A stretch of 64,000 bases of DNA, from contig FR890371.1 in the NCBI GenBank assembly GCA_000432835.1, forward strand, positions 62,001 to 126,000, read 5' to 3'. This DNA is from Clostridium sp. CAG:417 (lineage in GTDB: Bacteria; Bacillota_I; Bacilli_A; RF39; UBA660). Below the pieces are notes generated by a model. The model worked only from the letters and a program-made list of their open reading frames with translations. It had not been told where the DNA came from and made no database searches. Positions 33,144 through 41,409 of this stretch are shown in pieces. How positions within the stretch are numbered: position 1 is the stretch's first letter; every line of letters starts with the position of its first letter. The translations under genes were made by a program, and so were the position numbers.

Positions 33144-35045
33144 ATGAATGAGTTATTAGTACAATTACAAAGAGATATTGCAGTTAATAGCATTGAAAAA
33201 GGTTTTTATAAAGATTATGTGAAAGTGTGGAGCCAATTACAAACTATTTGTGATAGTGCCTTAGCAGCTAATGATGAAATTTTTAATAAAACTATTAGAG
33301 AAATAGACTTAGATGAGTTGATTAGATTTGGTGTTATATCTTGTGATTATGAACAAAATTTGGCTTCCGTTTATAATGCAAGTGATGCTTTAGAGAAACT
33401 AGTTAATTTACGTGAACTTCGTGATAGAGGAAAACTTACTTTATTGACATATTTAAATGTAAATATGGAAGATGTAGAAGAAACTGATATAGAAAGAGTT
33501 AAAAAAAATAAAGAAGTGGCAACTGTATTTTTAAAAACTTGTTTTGATAAAAATTATATTAATAGTATTAATTGTATATGTAAAAGTGATATAGCTAGTC
33601 CTATTTTAAGATTGATTATAGAAATTAAAAAATTAAAACAGGAAAAATTTACTAGGGAGGAATTATTAACTTCAACCTTTCTTGCTAAAAAAATGGATGG
33701 CTTTGATGTTGTGGATGTAACAGATGATTTAATGCATTCCTTAATTTATTTTGAAATGGTCGATGCAGAAGTTATTTGTATTACGAGAGATGAAATAATA
33801 CCTAAATATAAAGAAAAAATTAGCAATATAAATAAAGTTCAGAAGAAAAAGGAAAAAGAAGTAAAAGCCTTTAAGCATCTCCAAAAGAAAATTGATGAAG
33901 GACAAGTAACTGGAGATGAAATAGGCAGATTTTTCGAAGATTTTGATATTAGTGAAAGAATGCAAGTTAATATATTAGAAGATGCTGTTTCTCATAATAT
34001 TTCTTTTGTAAAAGTGCATGAACAAACATTAACAAAAGATAAAAAATATAAACAATTATTTTTAAAATATAGATATGATTATGATAAGATAGATGACGAT
34101 TTCAAAAAGATTATTGAAACAATAGATCTAGGTGCTTTAGAAGATAAATTTACTGTTTTGGCTAAAACGGGAATATGTCTTACTTATAGTAACTTAAGTT
34201 ATATTTTACAAAAAGATATTACAGGTGATTTAGGGTTAATTGAAATGCTTTTAAATCGTAAATATATTAATACTAAATTTATAAATAATAATATAGATAT
34301 ATTAGTTGATAATGAGGAACTAAAGAAGGTATGTGATAACATTTTATTATTAGCAGATAATGGTGCATATGATATAGATCACATTAATTATAAAGTACTT
34401 AGATATGAAAATTCATATTTAAAAGCTATATTAGATTTATATCATATCTATGATATTAGTATTTGTGGTAATGTAGACTTAGCAAAATTACTTGATGTTA
34501 AAAATTTTGATATAATTGATTCGTTAATAGAAGAAAATATAGATAAAAATGTTATTGAAGAAATACTTTGTAGAGATGATGCTTTAAATATAGTTAAAAG
34601 AATTCATATTAATAATTTAATAGAAGCAGATTCTTTAAATGATGATGGTAGTTTAGGTAATGAAGTTAAGAGCAATAAGTTTTTTGTAGCTAATAGTAAT
34701 TTAGATAAACTATCTTGTAATCATGTTAGTGAATTTCAAAATAGTGATATAAGAGAGTTATTTTCTCTTTCACCAAGATTAGATATTAGTGAAGAGATTA
34801 TTAATAGTAATTTTATAAAATATATGGATGAAAATTATTTAGACCAGGGAAATTACAATATAGGAGGAAATATAATTTCTAGAGTGAAGGTACTTAGAAA
34901 TTTAGAATGTCTTAAAAATACAGCTAATCTTAATGAAGAAGCTTTGTTTGATAGTATAATTTATAATTCAATGTTATCAGTTGATGAATTATATACTATT
35001 AAAGATAGTTTGCAGGGCAAAGACAAAAAGCGTCTAATTGTGTAA
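33144..35045 (+). CDS. Large unknown protein, 633 aa
   Basis: A long, helical, Asp/Glu/Lys/Asn-rich protein without membrane segment or recognised motif. It has a charged coiled-coil-like portion near residues 225-260 (NKVQKKKEKEVKAFKHLQKK). The rest looks like repeated helical hairpins, which suggests a protein-interaction scaffold. It starts five bases after the RelE-like-domain gene, so the two are very likely co-expressed and may form a complex. AAAGGGG stands before its ATG. No homologous family can be named. Confidence 0.7.
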   Translation: MNELLVQLQRDIAVNSIEKGFYKDYVKVWSQLQTICDSALAANDEIFNKTIREIDLDELIRFGVISCDYEQNLASVYNASDALEKLVNLRELRDRGKLTLLTYLNVNMEDVEETDIERVKKNKEVATVFLKTCFDKNYINSINCICKSDIASPILRLIIEIKKLKQEKFTREELLTSTFLAKKMDGFDVVDVTDDLMHSLIYFEMVDAEVICITRDEIIPKYKEKISNINKVQKKKEKEVKAFKHLQKKIDEGQVTGDEIGRFFEDFDISERMQVNILEDAVSHNISFVKVHEQTLTKDKKYKQLFLKYRYDYDKIDDDFKKIIETIDLGALEDKFTVLAKTGICLTYSNLSYILQKDITGDLGLIEMLLNRKYINTKFINNNIDILVDNEELKKVCDNILLLADNGAYDIDHINYKVLRYENSYLKAILDLYHIYDISICGNVDLAKLLDVKNFDIIDSLIEENIDKNVIEEILCRDDALNIVKRIHINNLIEADSLNDDGSLGNEVKSNKFFVANSNLDKLSCNHVSEFQNSDIRELFSLSPRLDISEEIINSNFIKYMDENYLDQGNYNIGGNIISRVKVLRNLECLKNTANLNEEALFDSIIYNSMLSVDELYTIKDSLQGKDKKRLIV

Positions 35046-35098
35046 TATTTATTTTCAAAAACTAATAGTTGTGCTATTCTAAGAATGATGGAGGCAGT

Positions 35099-36124
35099 AT
35101 GAATAAGTTAGAATTTGATGAAAGCGTTAAAGTTTTGGAAGTTGGCGTAATTGGGAGTAGTAGATTATTTAATTCTAATGGTAATGATAAAAGTTATGTT
35201 TTAGGAAACATTAGTTTTTTATATGATCAAGATAGAGTTTTAGTAGAGGGCTCTGACATTTATGATATAAGTAATGAAGTGATGATAAGTTATCCTAATA
35301 ATAATTTTGGTATCTTAAGACTTGATGATAAATTATCTATAGAAAATAAGGAAGGCTTTATAGCGTTTGTTTGTGCGGCTAGGGATAAATTTAGAAAAAG
35401 AGATATTTCTTATGATGATTTTTATGAGGCTTTGGAAAGAGTGACTTCGGTTCTTATTAGTAAATATAATCTTAGAGTTAGTACTGATGAGTGGATGAGG
35501 AGTAATGATCAACTTTCTAAAAAATATTTTAATACAATTAAAAAGAATGCCCATTTAACTTTTAGAAAAACAGGTAAGAAGGCTTATGAACAGAATTGTA
35601 ATCAAACACTTAGGAGAAACTTGATAGAATTTGATAATTGTGTTAATCCGTTTATGAGTAATAAATATAGTTCTTCACAAATGGAGGATGCTTTAAGAAA
35701 GATGGAGATTTCATTTGATACTAATAATAGTGATGGTTCTGTTGTTACAATAAGTGATCTTGAAACTAATAATTATGTTACATATAGAAGAGCAAATGAT
35801 GGCTTTAGTTATGGACTTACTTATAAAGATTCAAGTGATATGATATTTTCTTTATTTCATACATTTAATTTAGATAATAGTAATTCAATGTATGATGGTG
35901 AATATATAAAATATGAATTTGGAAGTAATGATTATAATATTACTCCTACAACTACTATATATAATTTAACCCATAATATAATTCAACATAATAGTGGGGC
36001 TATTGTTGATGCTAGTGTTGATGATAAGATAGAAATGTATCAACATTTAATTACAGCTAATGCTTATGCAGCGCAAGTTACTTTGGATAATGTATCTAAA
36101 GGATATAGTTATTCAAAAAAATAG
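35099..36124 (+). CDS. Unknown protein, 341 aa
   Basis: The ATG at 35099 is placed seven bases after GGAGG; an upstream in-frame start at 35069 is not supported. The product is soluble-looking, rich in Asp, Asn and Ser, with no membrane segment or recognised motif. It lies 53 bases after the 633-residue unknown gene, behind a possible -10 (TATTCT), so it may belong to the same lineage-specific group. It is immediately followed by the infC promoter, whose -35 box begins at its stop codon. Confidence 0.65.
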   Translation: MNKLEFDESVKVLEVGVIGSSRLFNSNGNDKSYVLGNISFLYDQDRVLVEGSDIYDISNEVMISYPNNNFGILRLDDKLSIENKEGFIAFVCAARDKFRKRDISYDDFYEALERVTSVLISKYNLRVSTDEWMRSNDQLSKKYFNTIKKNAHLTFRKTGKKAYEQNCNQTLRRNLIEFDNCVNPFMSNKYSSSQMEDALRKMEISFDTNNSDGSVVTISDLETNNYVTYRRANDGFSYGLTYKDSSDMIFSLFHTFNLDNSNSMYDGEYIKYEFGSNDYNITPTTTIYNLTHNIIQHNSGAIVDASVDDKIEMYQHLITANAYAAQVTLDNVSKGYSYSKK

Positions 36125-36153
36125 TTGACTTTTACTAGAGTTTATCATATACT
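36125..36153 (+). promoter_or_regulatory. Promoter of infC-rpmI-rplT
   Basis: TTGACT (36125-36130), 17-base spacer, TATACT (36148-36153). Confidence 0.8.
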
Positions 36154-36159
36154 AATAAC

Positions 36160-36286
36160 AGTTAAGAAATGGAAAGAGATTTATATCCACCTGATTGCTG
36201 TTAGTAGCGATGGGTAAATGCCTTTAGAAAACTGGTGTTTTCAATTGTGTTTAAAAGCGGATATGAATTATCTGCTTTTCTTATTT
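36160..36286 (+). promoter_or_regulatory. L20-type leader with attenuator before infC
   Basis: The 130-base leader ends in a terminator hairpin: GCGGATA (36257-36263), loop TGAAT, TATCTGC (36269-36275), then TTTTCTTATTTT. Upstream pairs such as AAAACTGGTGTTTTC (36228-36242) provide alternative structure. In Bacilli L20 represses this operon by binding such a leader and favouring termination. The assignment is by position and structure. Confidence 0.7.
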
Positions 36287-36302
36287 TATGGAGGTGTTAG
36301 TT

Positions 36303-36836
36303 ATCGCAAACGGTAAGAACGATTTGCCTATCAACGAACAGATTAGAGCAAAAGAAGTTTTGGTGGTTGGACCTAAGGGTGAACAAGTAGGGGTTAAAAA
36401 CATAAAAGATGCTTTAACACTTGCTAGTTATGCTAATTTAGATTTAGTCTTAATTAGTCCTAATGCTAATCCACCAGTATGTAAAGTAATGGATTATAAT
36501 AAATTCCGTTATGAAAAACAAAAGAAACAAAAGGAAGCATTAAAGAAACAAAAAGCTAGTAGATCTGAATTGAAAGAATTTAGATTATCACCAACTATTG
36601 ATGTTGGAGACTTTGAAACAAAACTTCGCAATGTCATCAAATACTTAGAAAAAGGTGACAGAATTAAGGTATCAGTTCGTTTTAGAGGACGTCAAATGGC
36701 TCATACTGAGCTTGGTGAAGAAGTATTAATGCGTTTTTCTTCTAAACTAGAAGAGTATGCTGATATACAAGAAAAACCAAAATTAGAGGGTAGACAGATG
36801 ACAATGTTACTAGTACCTAAGAAAGATAAAAAATAA
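36303..36836 (+). CDS. infC: Translation initiation factor IF-3, ATC start codon
   Basis: IF-3 binds the 30S subunit and checks the start codon. Landmarks are PINEQIRAKEVLVVGPKGEQVG, SPNANPPVCKVMDYNKFRYE, the basic linker (QKKQKEALKKQKASRSELKEFRLSP) and ISVRFRGRQMAH-like motifs at the end. I place the start at ATC (36303), six bases after GGAGGTG (36290-36296), giving 177 residues. The ATG at 36288 overlaps that Shine-Dalgarno site and cannot be used with it. Rare start codons are a known autoregulatory trait of infC. It is followed by rpmI and rplT. Confidence 0.93.
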   Translation: MANGKNDLPINEQIRAKEVLVVGPKGEQVGVKNIKDALTLASYANLDLVLISPNANPPVCKVMDYNKFRYEKQKKQKEALKKQKASRSELKEFRLSPTIDVGDFETKLRNVIKYLEKGDRIKVSVRFRGRQMAHTELGEEVLMRFSSKLEEYADIQEKPKLEGRQMTMLLVPKKDKK

Positions 36837-36851
36837 TAGGAGGAATTAAAT

Positions 36852-37040
36852 ATGCCAAAAATTAAAACACATAAAGGAACAGCCAAAGTTCTAAAAGTTA
36901 GAAAAAGTGGAAAAGTAAAAATTTATTGCCCAGGTTCTCGTCATAACACAGGTAGTAAAAACGCTAAATTCAATAGAAAAAATAGAAAAGGAAATAGTTT
37001 AAGTAAAGCTGATCATAACAGATTAAAAAACTTAATCTAA
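36852..37040 (+). CDS. rpmI: 50S ribosomal protein L35
   Basis: This small basic large-subunit protein has 62 residues, close to the usual 64-66. It begins MPKIKTHKGTAKVLKVRKSGK and has the conserved H-N-x-G-S-K-N-A-K-F-N-R-K-N-R segment. GGAGG lies before the ATG, 15 bases after infC. It is the normal middle gene of infC-rpmI-rplT. Confidence 0.96.
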   Translation: MPKIKTHKGTAKVLKVRKSGKVKIYCPGSRHNTGSKNAKFNRKNRKGNSLSKADHNRLKNLI

Positions 37041-37063
37041 GATAAGTAAGAGGAGGAAGAAAG

Positions 37064-37645
37064 ATGGCAAGAGTAAAAAATGGAGCTGTTACTAAGGCTC
37101 GTCATAAGAAAGTATTAAAACAAGCAAAAGGATACTTTGGTAGTAAACATCGTTTATATAAAACTGCAAAAGAACAATTAATGCATTCAGGACAATATGC
37201 ATTCCGTGATCGTAAACAAAAGAAGAGAGATTTCCGTAAATTATGGATTACAAGAATTAATGCTGCTTGTCGTGAAAATGAAATTAGTTATTCAAGATTT
37301 ATTGAAGGACTTAACAAAGCAGGTGTTGAAGTTAACCGTAAAATGTTATCTGAAATAGCTATTAATGATCCTAAGGCTTTCAGTGAATTAGTAAAAGTTG
37401 CTAAAGATGGAAAAGCTGGTAAGATTGCTGCTAACAAGAGTGAAAATACTAAAGAAGTAACTATTAACAAAACAGCAAGTAAGAAAACAAAAAAAGAAAC
37501 AGTAAAGAAAGCTGTTAAAGAAGAAGTAAAGGATGTTGATTACAGTAAAATGACTGTTGCTGAATTAAAAGAAGTTGCAAAAGAAAAAAATATTAATGTA
37601 ACGGGTATGAAAAAAGCAGAAATAGTTGCTGAATTAAGTAAATAA
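37064..37645 (+). CDS. rplT: 50S ribosomal protein L20 with SAP-like C-terminal extension
   Basis: L20 is an early assembly protein and the repressor of its own operon. Residues 1-117 are standard (ARVKNGAVTKARHKKVLKQAKG, RKQKKRDFRKLWITRINAA, INRKMLSEIA-type). The protein then continues for about 75 further residues: a Lys/Ala/Glu-rich linker and a final module DYSKMTVAELKEVAKEKNI...GMKKAEIVAELSK, which looks like a SAP or Rho-N-type helix-extended-loop-helix. Normal L20 ends near residue 118. The S2 protein two genes on carries a similar tail, so the extension is not an assembly error. Confidence 0.93.
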   Translation: MARVKNGAVTKARHKKVLKQAKGYFGSKHRLYKTAKEQLMHSGQYAFRDRKQKKRDFRKLWITRINAACRENEISYSRFIEGLNKAGVEVNRKMLSEIAINDPKAFSELVKVAKDGKAGKIAANKSENTKEVTINKTASKKTKKETVKKAVKEEVKDVDYSKMTVAELKEVAKEKNINVTGMKKAEIVAELSK

Positions 37646-37738
37646 AAAAATAGACATATAAGTTATTTTCTTGCCTAGTGCCTATATGGTGGTAAGTTAT
37701 AAGACTTGTAGATGAAAAAAACAAAAGGAGAAAAATAT
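37646..37738 (+). promoter_or_regulatory. Structured leader before rpsB
   Basis: CTTGCC (37670-37675) pairs with GGTAAG (37691-37696) with one G-U pair. CATATA (37655-37660) and TATATG (37683-37688) offer a competing pairing. No promoter of good quality is seen, so this may be a regulatory region between rplT and rpsB on one transcript. I do not recognise a known leader class. Confidence 0.4.
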
Positions 37739-38650
37739 ATGAGTACAATTGTATCAATGAATTATTTATTAGAAGCTGGTGTTCATTTCGGACATCAAAG
37801 AAGAAGATGGAATCCAAAAATGAAGGAATACATCTATACTACAAGAGATGATATTTATATTATCGATTTAACAAAAACAGTTAAGAAGTTAGAAGAAGCA
37901 TATGAAGCTATGAAAAAGATTGCTGAAGAGGGTGGAAGGGTTTTATTTGTAGGTACAAAGAAACAAGCTCAAGAAGCAGCTGAAGAATGTGCTGTTCGTA
38001 CTAATAACTATTTTGTTACTGAAAGATGGTTAGGTGGAACTCTTACAAACTTTAGAACTATTCGTTCAAGAGTACGTAGAATGGATGAAATCGATAAAAT
38101 GGAAGAAGATGGAACATTTAATCTTTTACCTAAAAAAGAAGTTATCCAAATTAAGAAAGAATATGAAAAATTAAATAAAAACTTACGTGGTATTCGTGAA
38201 ATGAAGAAATTACCTCAAGCATTAGTTATTGTTGATCCACGTAAAGAAGAAAACGCTATTAAAGAAGCTCGTATTTTAGGAATACCTGTATTTGGTATTG
38301 TTGATACTAACTGTGATCCAGATTTAGTTGATTATGTTATTCCTGGTAATGATGATGCTGTTAGAGCTGTTAAATTAGTAATGGGTGTACTTACTAACGC
38401 TATTGCTGAAGTTAATGGTAATGAAGTTGTTGATTATGTTACTGAAGATGACAAAAACAACAAAAAAAATGTAAAAAAAGAAGCAGTTAATGAAGTAAAA
38501 GAAGAAGTTAAAAAAGAAGAGAAGAAATTTTTTGAAGAAGATTTAAATACTTTAACTTTATCTGATTTAAAAAATAGAGCAAAAGAAGCTGGCGTTAAAG
38601 GCTATTCTGCAATGAAAAAAGCTGAATTAATTGAAGCTTTAGAGAAATAA
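37739..38650 (+). CDS. rpsB: 30S ribosomal protein S2 with SAP-like C-terminal extension
   Basis: S2 binds late to the small subunit and is needed for S1 docking. The core is standard: MNYLLEAGVHFGHQRRRWNPKM, GGRVLFVGTKKQAQ, NYFVTERWLGGTLTNF, LPQALVIVDPRKE, GIVDTNCDPDLVDYVIPGND. After about residue 235 an unusual tail follows, Lys/Glu/Val-rich and then LTLSDLKNRAKEAGV...AMKKAELIEALEK, the same kind of helix-loop-helix end as in L20 here. Total 303 residues against about 230-260 usually. ATG 37739 follows AAAAGGAG; an in-frame start at 37712 precedes it and is rejected. Confidence 0.95.
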   Translation: MSTIVSMNYLLEAGVHFGHQRRRWNPKMKEYIYTTRDDIYIIDLTKTVKKLEEAYEAMKKIAEEGGRVLFVGTKKQAQEAAEECAVRTNNYFVTERWLGGTLTNFRTIRSRVRRMDEIDKMEEDGTFNLLPKKEVIQIKKEYEKLNKNLRGIREMKKLPQALVIVDPRKEENAIKEARILGIPVFGIVDTNCDPDLVDYVIPGNDDAVRAVKLVMGVLTNAIAEVNGNEVVDYVTEDDKNNKKNVKKEAVNEVKEEVKKEEKKFFEEDLNTLTLSDLKNRAKEAGVKGYSAMKKAELIEALEK

Positions 38651-38660
38651 GGAGATAATT

Positions 38661-39536
38661 ATGTTTAAAGCTAGTGATGTTAAGGAATTAAGAGAACGTA
38701 CTGGAGCAGGTATGCTTGATTGTAAAAAAGCTTTGGATGCCTGTGAAGGTGATATGGACAAGGCTATTGATTGGTTAAGAGAAAAAGGAATTAGTAAAGC
38801 TGCTAAGAAGGAAGGACGTATTGCTGCTGAAGGTGTTTGCGTTGTTAAAGCTGAAGGTAGTAATGCAGTTATTCTTGAAGTTAACTCTGAAACTGATTTC
38901 GTAGCGCAAAACAAAGAATTCTTAGATTTTACTAATTATTTGGCAGATGTATTATTAAAAAATGATGCAACAACAGTAGAAGATGCTTTAAAAATTAATG
39001 ATGGCGGAGAAACTATTGGTGATAAGCTAATTAATTTAACAGCTAAGATTGGTGAAAAATTAAGCCTACGTCGTTTTGAAAAAGTTACTAAAACTGATGA
39101 TGAGGTTTTTGGAACTTATACTCATATGGGTGGAAAGATTGGTTCTTTAGTTGTTTTAAAGGGTGCTAATAGCGATGTTGCTAAAGATGTTTGTATGCAT
39201 ATAGCAGCTATGGCTCCAGTTTGTTTAAATAAAGAAGATGTTCCAGCTGATATGATAGAGCATGAAAAAACAGTAATTACAGAACAAGTTATGAATGAAG
39301 GAAAACCTCAAGAAATAGCTTTAAAAATGGTAAACGGACGTATTAATAAATTCTATAAAGAAATTTGTTTAGCTGATCAAGAATTTATTAAAGATTCAAG
39401 TGTTAATGTTTCTACATATGTTAAAAATAATGGTGGAGAAATTGTTAAATTTGTTAGATTTGCTGTTGGCGAAGGTATTGAGAAAAAAGAAGAGGATTTC
39501 GCTCAAGAAGTAATGAATCAAGTAAATGGAAACTAG
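38661..39536 (+). CDS. tsf: Elongation factor Ts
   Basis: EF-Ts recycles EF-Tu by nucleotide exchange. The N-terminal UBA-like domain (VKELRERTGAGMLDCKKAL) and the contact motif EVNSETDFVAQN are present, followed by the two core subdomains (YTHMGGKIGSLVVLKG, HIAAMAP). The length of 291 aa is normal. It follows rpsB at ten bases. In most Firmicutes pyrH and frr come next. Here a terminator and unrelated genes intervene, frr is 2.6 kb away and pyrH is not in the window. Confidence 0.97.
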   Translation: MFKASDVKELRERTGAGMLDCKKALDACEGDMDKAIDWLREKGISKAAKKEGRIAAEGVCVVKAEGSNAVILEVNSETDFVAQNKEFLDFTNYLADVLLKNDATTVEDALKINDGGETIGDKLINLTAKIGEKLSLRRFEKVTKTDDEVFGTYTHMGGKIGSLVVLKGANSDVAKDVCMHIAAMAPVCLNKEDVPADMIEHEKTVITEQVMNEGKPQEIALKMVNGRINKFYKEICLADQEFIKDSSVNVSTYVKNNGGEIVKFVRFAVGEGIEKKEEDFAQEVMNQVNGN

Positions 39537-39557
39537 AACCTTAGGGTTCTTTTTTTC
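39535..39557 (+). terminator. Terminator after tsf
   Basis: AGAACC (39535-39540), loop TTAG, GGTTCT (39545-39550), then six T. Confidence 0.8.
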
Positions 39558-39586
39558 TTGCTTGATATACTCTTACGTGTTATGCT
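39558..39586 (+). promoter_or_regulatory. Promoter abutting the tsf terminator
   Basis: TTGCTT (39558-39563), 17-base spacer, TATGCT (39581-39586), starting one base after the T-tract. Confidence 0.6.
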
Positions 39587-39613
39587 AAGTAATATGTGAA
39601 GGGATGGTTCGTT

Positions 39614-40267
39614 ATGAAAATCAAAAATTTAAATATTAAAAATAAAGCTGCAGTTTTAACAGCAGGAGGGATAATCTTGGGCCAAGGGGCATTTTCAGCT
39701 GCTTTCTTTGCCAATGATAGATATCCTTTTGTAAAAAATGATTATACTGCCCATTTAGTTCAAGTTCAAGAAACTACTAAAGATGGTGATTTTACTTATC
39801 AAAAATATGCTGTATCTTCTTATGATACAGGAGATGCTATTCTTTTGAAGAGACCATATTAAGATAATACGAATGGTAAATATGAAAGAGAAGTTTTGAT
39901 TGTTCCTAAAAAGTGTTTTTCTAATGTTGAATATCAATACACTAAAGAAAATATTGATAATCAAGAATTGCTTTTAGAACAAGATTATATTTCAGAAATT
40001 ATCGATTTATCAAATGAAGCTACCGATATGAAAATATTTACTTATGATGAAGTAGAAGAATTACCTCAAGAAAATCCATATGAGATAAGTTGCGCAACAT
40101 TTGATGTTTATTTAGATGATACTATTACTGTTAATGACAGAGGAAAAGACTTCATCGTTACCTCATTATATATATCTGGTTTATTAGCCATTTTAGGAGG
40201 CGGTGTAGCTCTTAATAAGATATTTGTCAAAGAAAAAGAAGACAGTAAAGTGAAAAAACTTAAATAG
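39614..40267 (+). pseudogene. Two-span membrane protein gene split by one in-frame stop
   Basis: The ATG at 39614 follows AAGGGATGG. The frame runs to TAA at 39860-39862 and then continues in the very same frame without further damage to 40267. The joined product would have about 217 residues: an N-terminal hydrophobic segment (AVLTAGGIILGQGAFSAAFF), an extracytoplasmic domain, and a C-terminal membrane segment (FIVTSLYISGLLAILGGG) with a basic tail. The stop lies between KRPY and DNTNGKYERE. A single base change would explain it. Either it is a recent nonsense mutation, or the downstream part starts at TTG 39896. No family is recognised. Confidence 0.6.
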
Positions 40268-40333
40268 ACATTTTAAATATCTTTTCTTATTTTAAAACTT
40301 GGTATATAATTAAAAAGAAAGATGGAGGTAAAA

Positions 40334-41170
40334 ATGGCAAAGAAAAAAGATGTGGTTACAGTAGGGGCACCTAGTTTAAAGCCCAAGAAAAAACATATTT
40401 TTGGAAAGATTTTATTAACGTTAATTATTGGTATTTGTTTAGGTGGAGTTATAATGTATTATTATTTAGATATATACATGAAAGATGATAAGAAAAGTGT
40501 AAATACATCAGTACCTAAAAATAATACAAATAGTAATGAAGAAAAAGAGGTAAGTCTTCCGACTGATAGCTATGTTGTTAAAAGATTAATAACGGGAATG
40601 CATTTTGTCGATGGTACTAATATTGAAAAAGCATTATATGTTAATGAAAGAACAATTGCGAAAGATTTACCAGGGGATTTTTTGGATAATCTGTTATTAA
40701 AAGAAGCTTATAGAACAGAGTCTAACTTCAATGAAGAAGTTAAAGTTAAAGACTTAGAACAGGCAAGAATAAACTTATTTGGAAAAAACTATGAAATAAT
40801 TATTCCAACTGATAAAGAAGTAGGTAGTTGTCCAGTATTTAAATATAATACAGAAAAGAGAAGTTATAAGAGAGATAGTAGTGAGTGTAATATTACAAAT
40901 GATATTTCTATTTCGTATGATGTAGTAGAGGCTCGTATTATTGAAAATAAAAGTATTACTATTTATGAGGCAGTAGCGTTTATTAAAGATGATAAAATTT
41001 ATAAGAAGATAGATGGCTCTAATAATGTATCAGATGAAGTTAAAGATGTTACTACAGATGGATTTAATGTTTTGGATAATGTTAAAAAATTAAATCAGTA
41101 CAAATATACATTTACTTATGATAAGGATAGTAATAATTATGTATTTAATAGTATAGAATTGGTGAAGTAA
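40334..41170 (+). CDS. Membrane-anchored extracytoplasmic unknown protein
   Basis: From ATG 40334 (after GGAGG) the product has 278 residues. A basic start (MAKKKD...KPKKKH) is followed by one membrane helix (about 26-48). Then comes a Ser/Asn/Lys linker and an exported domain with several strands. Two cysteines (SCPVFKYN and SSECNITND) could form a disulfide. The C-terminal portion is similar in layout to the truncated protein at the left edge of the window. The family is not recognised. A hairpin terminator follows. Confidence 0.65.
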   Translation: MAKKKDVVTVGAPSLKPKKKHIFGKILLTLIIGICLGGVIMYYYLDIYMKDDKKSVNTSVPKNNTNSNEEKEVSLPTDSYVVKRLITGMHFVDGTNIEKALYVNERTIAKDLPGDFLDNLLLKEAYRTESNFNEEVKVKDLEQARINLFGKNYEIIIPTDKEVGSCPVFKYNTEKRSYKRDSSECNITNDISISYDVVEARIIENKSITIYEAVAFIKDDKIYKKIDGSNNVSDEVKDVTTDGFNVLDNVKKLNQYKYTFTYDKDSNNYVFNSIELVK

Positions 41171-41221
41171 AATTTTATAATTATTAATTTTACAAACAAT
41201 ATGTTTGTATAAATAAGAAAC

Positions 41222-41260
41222 CCTTCCATGATGAAATAAATATAATGGAAGGATTTTTAT
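41222..41260 (+). terminator. Terminator after the gene at 40334
   Basis: CCTTCCAT (41222-41229) and ATGGAAGG (41245-41252) form a perfect eight-pair stem, followed by ATTTTTATT. Confidence 0.75.
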
Positions 41261-41261
41261 T

Positions 41262-41356
41262 ATGGAAAGTAGTAGATTCTTATTTAAAACGACAGACTAT
41301 GGTTATAGAAATTAAAAAAATCTAGATGACAATACTTATTTAATTAGTGAGTTATA
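41262..41356 (+). pseudogene. Short coding relic
   Basis: From ATG 41262 the frame reads ESSRFLFKTTDYGYRN, a TAA, then KNLDDNTYLISEL and another TAA, in one frame. It has protein-like composition but no recognised family. It fills the gap between two opposing terminators. Low confidence. Confidence 0.25.
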
Positions 41357-41384
41357 AAAAAAGAAGCAAAGTAAGATTTGCTCC
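41354..41384 (-). terminator. Terminator of the cyclophilin gene (minus strand)
   Basis: Read on the minus strand: AGCAAA (41382-41377), six-base loop, TTTGCT (41370-41365), then TC and a T-run. Confidence 0.7.
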
Positions 41385-41409
41385 ATATTTTACTATAATA
41401 AATAATAAC

